Assembly (NCBI GenBank): GCA_903772945.1
Contig: CAICTM010000068.1
Span: forward strand, 62,001-126,000
Direction of reading: 5' to 3'
Length of the DNA: 64,000 nucleotides
Source: Seminavis robusta
Taxonomy: Eukaryota > Bacillariophyta > Bacillariophyceae > Naviculales > Naviculaceae
The first letter of the stretch is position 1; each line of letters begins with the position of its first letter. Below, in pieces: positions 31,572-41,311 of this stretch. The notes under the pieces are model-generated. The model was given only the letters and a program-made list of their open reading frames with translations. It was not told the origin of the DNA and ran no database searches. The position numbers were made by a program, and so were the translations under genes.

Positions 31572-33042
31572 ATGAAGTTTTCCTGGACCATCCCTGGATT
31601 TGTGACTCTTGTGACAGTGGCTCATGCTTCTGTCATTCAAGAACAAGAACCCAACAACGACATCAACACTGCTCAGGTTTGTGCTCGCTCTTGTCATCAA
31701 TCTAAATCATATGTCCTTCCACTCCCGTTCACCTTCTACTTTTTACCTTGCAGCAAATCCCTGTCGCGGCCTTCACTCTTGGGTACAATCCTATTATTTC
31801 AAACTCTGATACTCTTCCTTGGGAGACCATTGAGGGTACTGGAGATGGTACTTTTGACTTTTACTCGTTTGTGGTCCCCAGTCCAGGAATGATTGCTTCC
31901 ATCTTTGATGTGGACCATACCACGGGTCCGGACCGCGGTGATTTGTTGGGTCCGGACAGCTATGATTCATTTCTCACTTTGTATGACTCAAACGGAAACT
32001 ACATTGATTTTAATGACTCAAACTGTTCTGATCCTGGCGCAAGTGGCTCAAGAAATCCGAGTTATGACTTCTACTTGACCCACACCTTTGCTGCTCCTGG
32101 CACATACATCATTGCCGTGACCGAATGTTGTGGCTTCCCCCACACCAGTGATGGGAGGGTTATTCCAAATGGTTCCACCTACAAGTTGCACATTTCCCTG
32201 GGTTATTCGGAAGCGCAGCTTCGGGCTGCTTATGGTATAGGGGACCCACACTTCAAGGTACGACTCAGCAAGCCACGATCAGCCCAGTTGATGAAACTTC
32301 TTTGTGGACTAACGAATAGTTCTCCTCCATTTGTAATTAGACATGGGTGAATGAATGGTATGACTTCCATGGAGAGTGTGACATGGTCTTTATCAGCAGC
32401 CCCGAGTTTGATGAGGGAACCGGATTGGACATCCATATTAGGACAAAGGCGCGCTATCAGTATTCTTACATTGAGTCTGCTGCTGTTCGCATTGGGGAGG
32501 ACACTTTGGAGGTTGGCGAATATGGTGGTTACATGGTGAATGGAAGCTCCAATGCGGAGCTGGACAAGTTTGACAAATACTCTATCAAGCACGAGAAGAA
32601 GAGCTCCAAGCAGGATATGTTTGTGATTGAGCTTGGCAGAGGCATGCAGATTGTCATCCAATCCTTCAAGGACCTTCTCAGCATCAAAACAGTTGGTGCC
32701 ACCCCTTTGGAGTATGAAAATAGCAAGGGTCTTTTGGGAGACTACAAGACTGGCAAGTGGCTTGCCCGCAATGGAACTGCCCTGACAGATGCTGATGCCT
32801 TTGGAAATGAATGGCAGGTTTTGGAAAGTGAGCCCAAGCTATTCCAAACAAGCAGGGTTCCACAGCATCCGGTCACTTGCAATATGCCTAGCTTGAAACA
32901 GGCGGGCCGTCGTCTTGGTGAATCGATTGCCCAGACTGCTGCCGAGAAGGTCTGTGAACACTGGGGAGACCAAAAGGATCATTGCGTCTATGATGTCATG
33001 GCTGCTGGTGATTTGGAGCTTGCTGAGGCTGGAGCATTCTAG
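31572..33042 (+). CDS. Secreted PPC/vWD-like protein
   Basis: Exons 31572-31676, 31754-32257 and 32341-33042, all phase 0, give 436 aa. Residues 1-20 (MKFSWTIPGFVTLVTVAHAS) are a signal peptide. EQEPNNDINTAQ starts a pre-peptidase C-terminal (PPC)-like beta domain (about 23-165) with FYSFVVPSPGM and SYDSFLTLYDSNG. Then GDPHFK-TWVNEWYDFHGECDMVF, interrupted by intron 2, is the signature start of a von Willebrand factor type D-like domain: the usual GDPHF, YDFHG and CD triad. The rest continues that domain, ending with a Cys-containing helix. Such proteins are common in diatom secretomes, where an adhesive or matrix role is likely but inferred. The CpG-rich repeat cluster lies in its promoter. 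The gene appears intact although it lies between mobile elements. Confidence 0.85.
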
Positions 33043-34504
33043 GCAGTGATCATTAGTGCAGTTAGGCAGAGATCTCTGCGCTGCTGGTCACTTCCAATGA
33101 TGTGTCCGGGTGTTTGCTGCCCTGCTGCTGTATAAGGTTCTTTTGCCTTCGTTTTCATACTAAAGAATGGTCTGTGAGGCTGAGATCTCTTGCAGCAAGA
33201 CAGCTGAGGTTTATTATGGCAACGGGCATCTGACGGGAGCCTTTCTGCCGAGCTATCACTGCACAGCTGGCTTAATAAACGTTAGAAAAGTCCATTTGTT
33301 TTTTAGGCCCAGATGGTACTGTACGGGCTAGAGATAGCTAGCTACATGTAGTAGATACGCTGAACCACGGGGGTATCATTGACCTCAGTCTCACCAGGCG
33401 TCTCCTCGACTTCATCGCACTCTCTCACCATCCTCGATCGTCTCAACGTTGATATCATCATCGTCGGTGTCATCCACATCCATGACATGGGTCTGCTTCT
33501 TGGGATATTTGCATACAGGAAGACGCTTCTTGTAATGCATGGCATATGGACATAGACGGAAGCCACAACGTCCTTTACCAAGAGAGGCAGAAAGTGATGG
33601 GCAATTTCGGGTTGCAACAGCCTCCTGAAGGAATGCAGGATAGATGGGACCAGGGCAATGGGCCAGAGTGCGAGCAGACAGAGAAGCAAACTAACCGTAA
33701 GAGGCAAGGAATGAACGATGACATGGAATAGAAGTCGACCGAGTACGACTTGTCCACCATGGCGAAAGGAATGAAATTGACAGTCGGTAAGGCGCATTTC
33801 CTCCATACCGCCTCTCCGTGCCGCGACTCAACTCACTCGTGAATGAGCGTGATCTTTCTCCTTCATGAATGAAAGATCACACCAGCACAATCGACACCCA
33901 ATTGCTGGGACCATGCTACTCCGGAGCGCAAATGTGGACAGTCCTCATTTACTACTTAGTTTTAAGAAACCGGGCAACCTAACATCAACTAGTAGAGTGA
34001 AGATCAGTCAGCCTTTACACCTTGACATTAAGACCCATTGCAACATATACACCCTCACATTTAGAAATATTTGGTGCAAAAATGACCCCTTCATGTAAAC
34101 ACCCAATATGAAACTATCAACTACACTATCTCAACAAAGTAAGAAAATGTCATTCAAAACAACATTATTGCTGACAAATACCATTCAACAACTATGTCAA
34201 TTGGTTGGATATTGACTGAGATCTGGTAACCAGAAGTTGGTTGCTTTTTGATCACAAAATCATCCTCCAGCCATGCTCTTAGGGATGTTAAGTAGTAAAT
34301 TCAAATGTGTTTCCAAAGTGTTCGGGAGGTTTTCCTCATTTTTGCATCTGTCCGCCTCATTTTTGCATCTGTCCGCATTTTTGCCGTGGAGTATAGTTGT
34401 TCGCGCAGGGAATGGCAATTAGCTCTGCAACCTAAAAAAAAAAGAAGTGCATCGCTCGAGCGTCGAGTCGAGTTGAAAATCGCTCCGTACTGATTGAGTT
34501 TCAA
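33043..34504. other. Intergenic, vWD gene to transposon
   Basis: About 1.4 kb. Minus-strand fragments at 33345-33600 read GRCGFRLCPYAMHYKKRLP in one frame and TPGETEVNDTPVVQ in another, possibly a remnant of a Cys-containing element protein. A short tandem repeat CATTTTTGCATCTGTCCGC (two copies plus) is at about 34337-34385. No intact gene. Confidence 0.4.
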
Positions 34505-34857
34505 TTGCATGGCTTGTTTGGCACACAGACTCCTTCCACCAAGGCATCCAGCATACTGTTGTGTTCCTTACTATCACAGGAGACATCTGCAGCTGAAGAC
34601 TGGAGCAGTAGAAGGCTTGTACAGCCAGAGAGAGTCGAAAGCTGAAATAGACTTTACTTGATTTGCCTCTTCTTCTCTGCCATTTCAGCTGTGTCCCTTG
34701 TCCGCCACAAACAAGCTTTCTTCCATTGCAACCAAGCCAGGGATCTATTCTCTACTACTACTAGCAACAGTTGGCACTGAAGACGGGAGCAGCAGGCACC
34801 AAATACAGCCAGAGATAGCCAAAAGCTGAAATTGTATTTTCTTTCAATTGTACCACA
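34505..34857 (+). repeat. Left terminal inverted repeat with internal tandem repeat
   Basis: Contains two copies of a unit of about 184 bp (anchor GAAGACTGGAGCAG at 34595, GAAGACGGGAGCAG at 34779). Each unit has CAGCCAGAGA and AAGCTGAAAT blocks. It pairs in inverse with the right arm, including TTGTATTTTCTTTCAATT directly before the ATG. It must serve as promoter and 5' UTR for the transposase. Confidence 0.8.
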
Positions 34858-36147
34858 ATGGCAAGAGCCACCATCAAAGATTCAAAGACCAATCGCCCAG
34901 TTGGAATGAATATCAATGATGTGAATATTCAAGAAGCTGCTATCAATAGGGCTTGCGAGTTCATGGGATCTGACTTATATGCCTATGGAATTGGATCCAA
35001 AAGAAAATACAAGCATGCTAATACCCTCCTGCGAGAAGTGAGGAAAACTTGTGGTTTCCAGGTGTCGTACAGGCAGCTACAACGGTGGATTTCCTACTAC
35101 AAGAAATTTGGAGAAGCTCCTGTCAGAGCCAGGAGAGAACACAGAACTACCATCAAGGGGTTGCGCACATTGAATCCTAAAGATTTCACCACAACAGACC
35201 AGGATATCCTCAAGGATATTGTGGATCAAGAGCCACAGCTTTATTTAGACGAAATCCAAGAACGGTTGGCTGCCAGGACTGGCAAAGCCTGGACAACTAG
35301 CACCATTTGGCGACATCTACACAGCAAACGCATTGGGTATTCCCTCAAAACTGCAGTGCACAAAGCCAGGCAACAATCGCTGACAGAAGTGGCTCGATTT
35401 CATGTTCGAATGAACGATTATGTACAGCATCCCAGCCAGCTCATTTATGTTGACGAAACAGCTAGAAGTACCAAGGCATCAAGGCGACGAAGAGGCTGGT
35501 CCCCTAGAGGTGTCACTCCCGTCATTACATCCCGAATGGAACGAGAATTTGACAGAAAGTACACTTTGATTGCAGCCTGCAATTGGAACGGCTTTGAGAT
35601 CAGTGCATGCCATATTGTGGAAAGAGAAACCAGCAACAGAGACAACAATCCAGATAGAGGAACGGTTGACACGGAACGATTTGAACATTGGGTCGAGCAT
35701 TTTTTGGTGCCAGCGCTTGGGAGTTTTGTTGACGGTGAACCCAACTCTATAGTTGTTATGGACAATGCTTCCATTCATTTGTCCGATCGGATCACAGAGC
35801 TGATTGCTAATACTGGTGCCATTATGGTGCTCACTGCACCATACAGCCCTGAATTCAATCCAATCGAGAACATGTTCAAAATCTACAAGGACTCTCTCAA
35901 ACGTCTATCCTACGATTCATCAAATCATTGGACGGCTAATCATTATTGGTCCTTGAATGCTGTCACTCCTGATATGGCCAAGACGTTCTTCCGCAAGTGT
36001 GAGGTTCCTGGAATGGCAGATTGGTACCGTGAACAACAGCTAGAAAAGGAAGAAAACGAGCTCTTGTTTCTAGCTGTCCTCCCTCCTCGACTGATTCTCT
36101 GCCATGAACTTTTATTTGGTAGCGACTCCGAGGATGGATTGTTATAA
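34858..36147 (+). CDS. IS630/Tc1-type DD34E transposase
   Basis: 429 aa, no introns. Cut-and-paste transposase that should bind the TIRs and move the element. The N-terminal 1-130 is helix-turn-helix rich (REVRKTCGFQVSYRQLQRWI, then a second HTH-like block about residues 115-160, LDEIQERLAARTGKAWTTST). The catalytic triad is visible: D199 in LIYVDETA, D302 in SIVVMDNASIH, and E337 in YSPEFNPIENMFK. There are 34 residues between D302 and E337, the DD34E spacing of Tc1 and IS630. The PYSPEFNPIE block is typical of the superfamily. The C-terminus (about 400-429) is an extension of acidic and hydrophobic residues. The frame is complete, so the protein could be active. It starts right at the left TIR edge. 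Confidence 0.9.
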   Translation: MARATIKDSKTNRPVGMNINDVNIQEAAINRACEFMGSDLYAYGIGSKRKYKHANTLLREVRKTCGFQVSYRQLQRWISYYKKFGEAPVRARREHRTTIKGLRTLNPKDFTTTDQDILKDIVDQEPQLYLDEIQERLAARTGKAWTTSTIWRHLHSKRIGYSLKTAVHKARQQSLTEVARFHVRMNDYVQHPSQLIYVDETARSTKASRRRRGWSPRGVTPVITSRMEREFDRKYTLIAACNWNGFEISACHIVERETSNRDNNPDRGTVDTERFEHWVEHFLVPALGSFVDGEPNSIVVMDNASIHLSDRITELIANTGAIMVLTAPYSPEFNPIENMFKIYKDSLKRLSYDSSNHWTANHYWSLNAVTPDMAKTFFRKCEVPGMADWYREQQLEKEENELLFLAVLPPRLILCHELLFGSDSEDGLL

Positions 36148-36203
36148 GCAATATATACTAATAAATTCATGTAATCAATATATACTAATGCATTACTAGG
36201 GAG

Positions 36204-38805
36204 CTACAAGGAGGTCTCAGCACTGATAGAGAATTTCTTTCGGAGACGCACTCTGAAGCAGACAGGATTGATAGCACCCTTATCTGGTTCTCCAGTAGTG
36301 CTGTTGCGTGCAATACCGTTTTGGTAGAACTCACCTGTTGATGTTCTGGCAAACTCTTCCCTAGAGTATAAATGATAGACTTGATTGGAAATAGAATTGA
36401 TGTATTCAACCACCAGTTCTAGTTCCTTTCGATGGACCTGCTGCACTTCCTCCAATGTGAAGTCGGATCGAACTCCACGCCGAATAGCTGGGCTGTCAAA
36501 TGCTTGCCCCAAAGTTTTGATCGGGTCGCTGTCGGTTGGGGTGATAGGCACTGTAATGTACTCGCACTGCTCAATACTGTCGTTTCGGTCTCGGTAGAAT
36601 CGTATGTTGAATTTGGTGGGACGATTGCTGCCACTCGACAAATTATTGGTTGTTGTTCCTCCGCCTTGGAAGCAGGCTTTCATTGTGTCGAGTCTACGTT
36701 GAAAATCTCGTTCCTTTTCTTCATCCGGTGTCAGCTTGTAGCGCTTGTAAGAGCCAGGAACGTTTGACTCTGATGGATAGGCTCCTTTCTTGGCAATTTG
36801 TCCTGCATACTTAGCGCCGTTGGTTGTGACATCGGAGGGCAATTCACTGAGCGGAGGCCATGTTTCGAGATCACCCGCAGTACAAGAGTAACGCTCATAC
36901 ATTTTCTCTGATTGTGCCATGAAGAAAATCTTGATCCGCTGGTAATGCTCCAGTGTGAAACTGTGATACCATGGTGACTCGGGGTTGGCGTGATTCTTCC
37001 AAATGAAGTCTTCCATTTCCTGTGGTGACGTCATTTGTTGCTCCCGTGTTTGGTTGGCAGATTTGGCCTTCTTTTTTTGTGCGGGAGACTCAAAAGAATT
37101 GGAGTTCTGTGTCAACTCTGCCGCATCGTCAACATCGGAGCTACCCTCATAGACAATGTCGGTAGCATTCATTTTGCCAATCGAAACGCTGATTGCAACC
37201 GTCTTCTTGGTTTTGGCTGCTCTGGACAATCTATCGTAGCATTTCTTGATGTGAGTCTCCCAGAAAGCTTGAGTATTGACACATTTGATGACATCAGCTT
37301 GATTCGATTTCGGTTGGATAAATACACAAGACTTCTCGCCAACAATAACAGCGCCCTTGGAATCTTTGTAGGTAGGCAAATCCAAAGCATGGTTCATCAA
37401 CAGGCGGCGGATATTCCCAAATCGATGTCGAGCTACTTCCGTTGCGTCATCGTCCATCTCTTGCAACTCTTCAACCGTAAACGGAGGAGCCAAGGTGAAT
37501 TTTTCGATCTCTTGGACAGCTGGTCGTCTCTCACACTTATAGTCAGATTTTCCCACTTTGCTAGTAGGACCCATAAGAGAGAATACCACTGTCAAATCAT
37601 GGCCGAAAGGCAGTTGTAGTGCATCTGCAGTTTGACTAATTTCTTCGTCATCTTGAGATGTCACGGTGGATTCACCGTGGCTATTTCTGCGAGCCTTTTT
37701 GATTGCTGGAGCCTTGTAGAGTACAACAGTGCAGAGGACATTGATGTACAATATTTCTGGCTCGTTCGCCGCATCGATTTGAATGTAAGAACATGTTCGA
37801 AGTATGTGCTTCCAATCATAGTCGGAATGGATGGCTGTTGGCTGAGTGGTTTTGAATGGACTCGAATTGAGATCGTTTTGATTACGGTCAATGTAATTGG
37901 TGCTTTGTCTAATTTGATTGCTCCGAACAAAATAGGCACCCCCCAAACCAACATCCTGTACAACCCATTGGTTGCCTGAATGCTGTTGCACAGCAGCACC
38001 AATAGCTTCTCGAACTATAGCCCAGTCAGAAGTGTAGGAAATATCCAAATCAAATTCGTCTGGCTTTTTCCTGTCGGTTGGATTAGAGTTGACAAGGGGA
38101 GTATTTTTGCTGCTGAATTGTGGCTGTGGACTTCTCCTAGTCGTATGCATGGACACTTGCAGTACGACCTTGGGATCTTCGATTTCGAATGATTCCTCGC
38201 TGAATTCGGGCTCCTTGTCTATTGCCGAAGATGGGGATTTGTCACCGTCAATTGTTCTGTCACCGTCAATTGTTCCTGCGGAGGATTGATCATCAGTTGA
38301 TTTACTGGTATTTTGCTGCTTGAGTTGTTTTGGGGTAGATATGGAATCTTCCTCGGACGAGCCGCTCTCAGAAGAACTCGGGGACCCATTTCTGGCCTTA
38401 GACTTTGCTGTGCTGGCAGTGGAAGAACCACGTTTGTCGGCAGGTGTGGCCGACTCGTCCGGTGCTTCGGTTTCGGTCGATTCGGTGGATTTATTCTGGA
38501 GTTGTTCGCTATCAGATAATGAACTCAATGCTGCAGCTAAATCAGAGCTTTGAGATGACTTTTTTTGTTGACTGGCTGGAACGACGGTGAGTTTTTGGCG
38601 GCCGACCTGGAACGGACACTCCATCGGCACGTTTAGTAGCAAGCTTTTCCCGTTGCTTTTCCTGTGCCTGAATTTCGAGTTGGCGAGCTTCTGCTGTTCG
38701 AGCATTTTCAACTGCTTTGGGGCTGAGCCTTCTTTGGCGAGAGCTTCTAGTACCACCTTGGCCATCATCACCAGTCCTTCCCCTGGAACGACCTTTGGGT
38801 GGCAT
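36204..38805 (-). CDS. Second transposon gene, unknown about 866-aa protein (one frame break)
   Basis: Starts at ATG 38805, just inside the right TIR, with a basic AT-hook-like N-terminus (MPPKGRSRGRTGDD; VPGRPPKTHRR). That frame ends in a stop about 80 codons in. The main frame (to 36204) takes over at a run of seven T (38560-38566; A7 on the coding strand). One A fewer joins STKK to SSQSSDLAAALSSL. After a long Ser/Glu/Asp-rich linker come two folded-looking regions: about 240-500 (YTSDWAIVREAIGAAVQQHS, SYIQIDAANEPEILYINVLC), and the C-terminus (SPWYHSFTLEHYQRIKIFF, FNIRFYRDRNDSIEQC). No known transposase or nuclease motif is visible. A DNA-binding accessory or regulatory role is plausible but inferred. 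The frame break may be a mutation, consensus error or slippage. Confidence 0.7.
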
Positions 38806-39157
38806 GGTGGTGCAATAGAATTGAAAGAAAATACAATTTCAGCGTTTGGCTATCTCTGGCTGTAATCGGCCCCTGCTGCTCCAGTCTTCAGCTGCAGATG
38901 TCTCCTATGGTAGTAGAGAAGAGATCCCTGGTTGGGTTGCTATGGAAGAGACCTTGTTTGTGGCACAAACGCCCACTGTCTGAAACAATGGCAGAAAGAA
39001 GAGGCAAATCAAGTGGAGTCTATTTCAGCTTTTGACTCTCTCTGGCTGTGAACGGCCACTACTGGTCTAGTCTTCAGCTGCAGATGTCTTCTATGGTAGT
39101 AGAGAAGAGATCCCTGGCTTGGTTGCTATGGCAAAGACCTTTTTTGTGGCATGCAAG
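38806..39157 (-). repeat. Right terminal inverted repeat with internal tandem repeat
   Basis: Inverse copy of the left arm, with the same internal doubling (period about 186 bp; anchors at 38881 and 39067). AGTAGAGAAGAGATCCCTGG occurs twice. It forms the promoter and 5' UTR of the second gene. Confidence 0.8.
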
Positions 39158-39410
39158 AGAGAAATGCTAAACTAAGGCTGCTTGCTGACGAGGATGGATT
39201 CGCGACGCACTTTTTTTTAAAGGTGGCAGAGCTAATTGCCATTCCTCACGCAAACAACTGTAGCATGATTGACGCTACCTGGTACCGGTACACAAGTGGC
39301 GCCGGAGCGGATCTCGCTGCAGCACAACAGTACTGTTTATTTAATTATTTATTTATTTATTTACTGTACAAGAAGAAGGCACTTGGTCAGGAGAAGCAGC
39401 AACCTAGACA

Positions 39411-40373
39411 ATGACGGAGAATTGTACGAAACGACACTCTCGTCAAGTGATTGCGACGACACAATGTCGACGACAAAGAAGTAGACCCCTCCTATTGCTG
39501 CTAGGATTTCTGCTGGTCGTCACTGCCCTGCTACTTCAAGCTTCAGCGGCAAAGGCGCCCAGTGAAACGAAGAAACCATGGCAACGACAGTCCGTCCCAA
39601 TCGACCAAGAATTCGAAGACTCTCCGGCTCAACATCGCCTCGAAGGTCTGCTGGCGCTTCTGTCGGCTCGACCCATGTTGTTGTTTTCGGCCGTGGTACG
39701 GATTGGGATTGCCTTGGGGTTGGAATTGGCCATGGATGCCGTATTGAAGACGGTGGTGACTCCCTTACTGGTGGCATCTGGGATTGGTGCCCTGTTAGCA
39801 CCCGCCACCTTCTTGTTGGAATATGCCTTTCAACCTCTGATTCATTCCATTGCCTTTCTGGTGTTTGACGATAACTTTGTCATGGCCACTCTCGAAACAA
39901 CGGGCATTCAAGACCGACTGGTGCGCAAGGACCACAAGAACAATCCTGGAGTTCTGGAGTGGCACAAAATGTCCTTTTTCGAAGGTTTTTGCACTCGTTA
40001 CGTGGTCAAATCCCTCACTGCATGGTGCTTGGGCTGGGCTGGATTGTGTACCATTGTCCCCGTGGTGGGACATCTCTTGACCGCCGTCCTTACGGGATGG
40101 TTGGTCGCTTGGGATTATGTCTATGTGCCATTGTCGGGCTTGGGATATATTGGACCTTTGCAACAATTCCAAACCGTCTGGCAACACTTTTCCTACTTTC
40201 AATGGTATGGATTTTGGGCTGTTCTCATCGAGGAAATCCCCGTGTTGGGACCGGCGTGTCATGTATACAATGTATACAGTGCTGCTTACTTTCTAGAAGG
40301 ATTATATTCTTGGAGGGGGGTCATGGACGAGGACGCTGCGACTGTGGCTACTGATTTTTCTCAAGAGCTTTGA
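39411..40373 (+). CDS. Multi-pass membrane protein, EI24-like (tentative)
   Basis: Single-exon, 320 aa. The N-terminus is Arg-rich, followed by a hydrophobic helix (LLLLLGFLLVVTALLLQASA), which could be a signal anchor or signal peptide. Several more helices follow at about 97-125 (SAVVRIGIALGLELAM), 130-160 (LLVASGIGALLAPATFLLEY), 215-245 (WCLGWAGLCTIVPVVGHLLTAVLTG) and 270-300 (YFQWYGFWAVLIEEIPVLG). The IEEIPVLGPACHVYNVYSAAYFLEGL block and the overall layout recall the EI24/CysZ-type domain, but I would not rely on it. It lies 250 bp downstream of the right end of the transposon. An ATTT microsatellite precedes the ATG by about 50 bp. No paralog is in the window. Confidence 0.65.
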   Translation: MTENCTKRHSRQVIATTQCRRQRSRPLLLLLGFLLVVTALLLQASAAKAPSETKKPWQRQSVPIDQEFEDSPAQHRLEGLLALLSARPMLLFSAVVRIGIALGLELAMDAVLKTVVTPLLVASGIGALLAPATFLLEYAFQPLIHSIAFLVFDDNFVMATLETTGIQDRLVRKDHKNNPGVLEWHKMSFFEGFCTRYVVKSLTAWCLGWAGLCTIVPVVGHLLTAVLTGWLVAWDYVYVPLSGLGYIGPLQQFQTVWQHFSYFQWYGFWAVLIEEIPVLGPACHVYNVYSAAYFLEGLYSWRGVMDEDAATVATDFSQEL

Positions 40374-41311
40374 CTCCAACGGTGTGTTTGGGGTCATCTA
40401 AAAGCTAATGGTTCGCTGTTAGTGGGAAACCCGCCAAGGCCTTGGATCTTTCTTGAAGAAGGTTGATTGGACAGCAATACACAACCTCCCACTCCAAATC
40501 AAGAATGATAGTAGGTATTTGGTATTCGATACTCGTTCTGTTCTTGTCCGCCGCAATTGCAAATTCAGCTTCTTTATCATCGCCCTCCCGTTGTGACTGG
40601 TACGCCATACAGCAAAAAGAGGAAATCAAGGGAAAATGACCCTGGGTGTCTACACAGCCTATTTGCTAGCTATATGGCTTCATCACCTTTCAAGGAGAGA
40701 CAAGAGGGGGTCTATCTAGCTACGGTGGCAATGGTCATCAAATATTACAAGCAATGTGCAAGGTTCTGATCTTCCCTAGAGGATGGACACAGTAAAGAAT
40801 CCTTATCTACAGCATTAGATTTCAATTTTGATTCCTTTCCTGTCGCAAAGCAAAATTGTCTTTCCTTGGTGCATGCATCTCAGTGTTGCTGAAAAGGTAT
40901 CTACTTCACGTTTGCTCAGCGGAGCTTGCACAAGTACCGGTATCGCCCATTGACAACCTAACGCCACAGCCGTCACTATGCAAGGCCTTGTTGTTCTTGT
41001 ATGCTGAGAGGTTGTCCCTTTGGTCCAACTTGCGATCTCCCAATGCCGACACATCCGGTGTAAATCGCGGGAGTGGACTCGACTCGTCAGCACTGCTGGT
41101 TTGTTGCCTTGACAGTTTTGCTCTAGCTAGTAGACGAAGAAAGACCACATTTTTGTCCAGGAAACATATTTTATCGACGCACATTGCAAGATGGGAGAGT
41201 TCGAGCTCGCCTATTACTGCAGGAGGGGCGTGTGAAATCTGAAATCTCGGTTGAGAAGGGCACAGACCCGACAGATTAATTCAGCACAAGAAGTTGAAAG
41301 AAACACCGACC
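40374..41311. other. Intergenic, upstream of LRR-5
   Basis: About 940 bp. TACCGGTA at 40935; a segment at about 40.64 kb resembles 25.87 kb. No supported gene. The LRR-5 promoter should be near 41.2 kb. Confidence 0.4.

Larger units (their letters stand above)
34505..39157. mobile_element. Two-gene DD34E DNA transposon with long TIRs
   Basis: About 4.65 kb. The terminal inverted repeats (left 353 bp, right 352 bp) each stop exactly at a start codon: the transposase ATG at 34858 (+) and the second gene's ATG at 38805 (-). The two genes converge, with 56 bp between their stops. Both termini begin TTGCATG. The outer parts are more diverged than the inner parts, so the exact ends and the target-site duplication are not certain; I see no clear TA duplication. 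The complete reading frame of the transposase suggests recent activity. The arms are imperfect and the second gene has one frame break, so this copy may be inactive. Confidence 0.8.

Noticed and set aside
33345-33600. Cys-containing fragment (GRCGFRLCPYAMHYKKRLP), possibly a piggyBac-type C-terminus
   Set aside because: Too short, with a stop upstream and a frame change. No catalytic residues, so kept only as a note in the intergenic entry.
1280-39175. Shared CATGCAAGAGAGAAA at 1286 and next to the transposon's right end (39150)
   Set aside because: Fifteen bases at two distant sites, one outside the transposon end, could be chance; no longer homology was seen.
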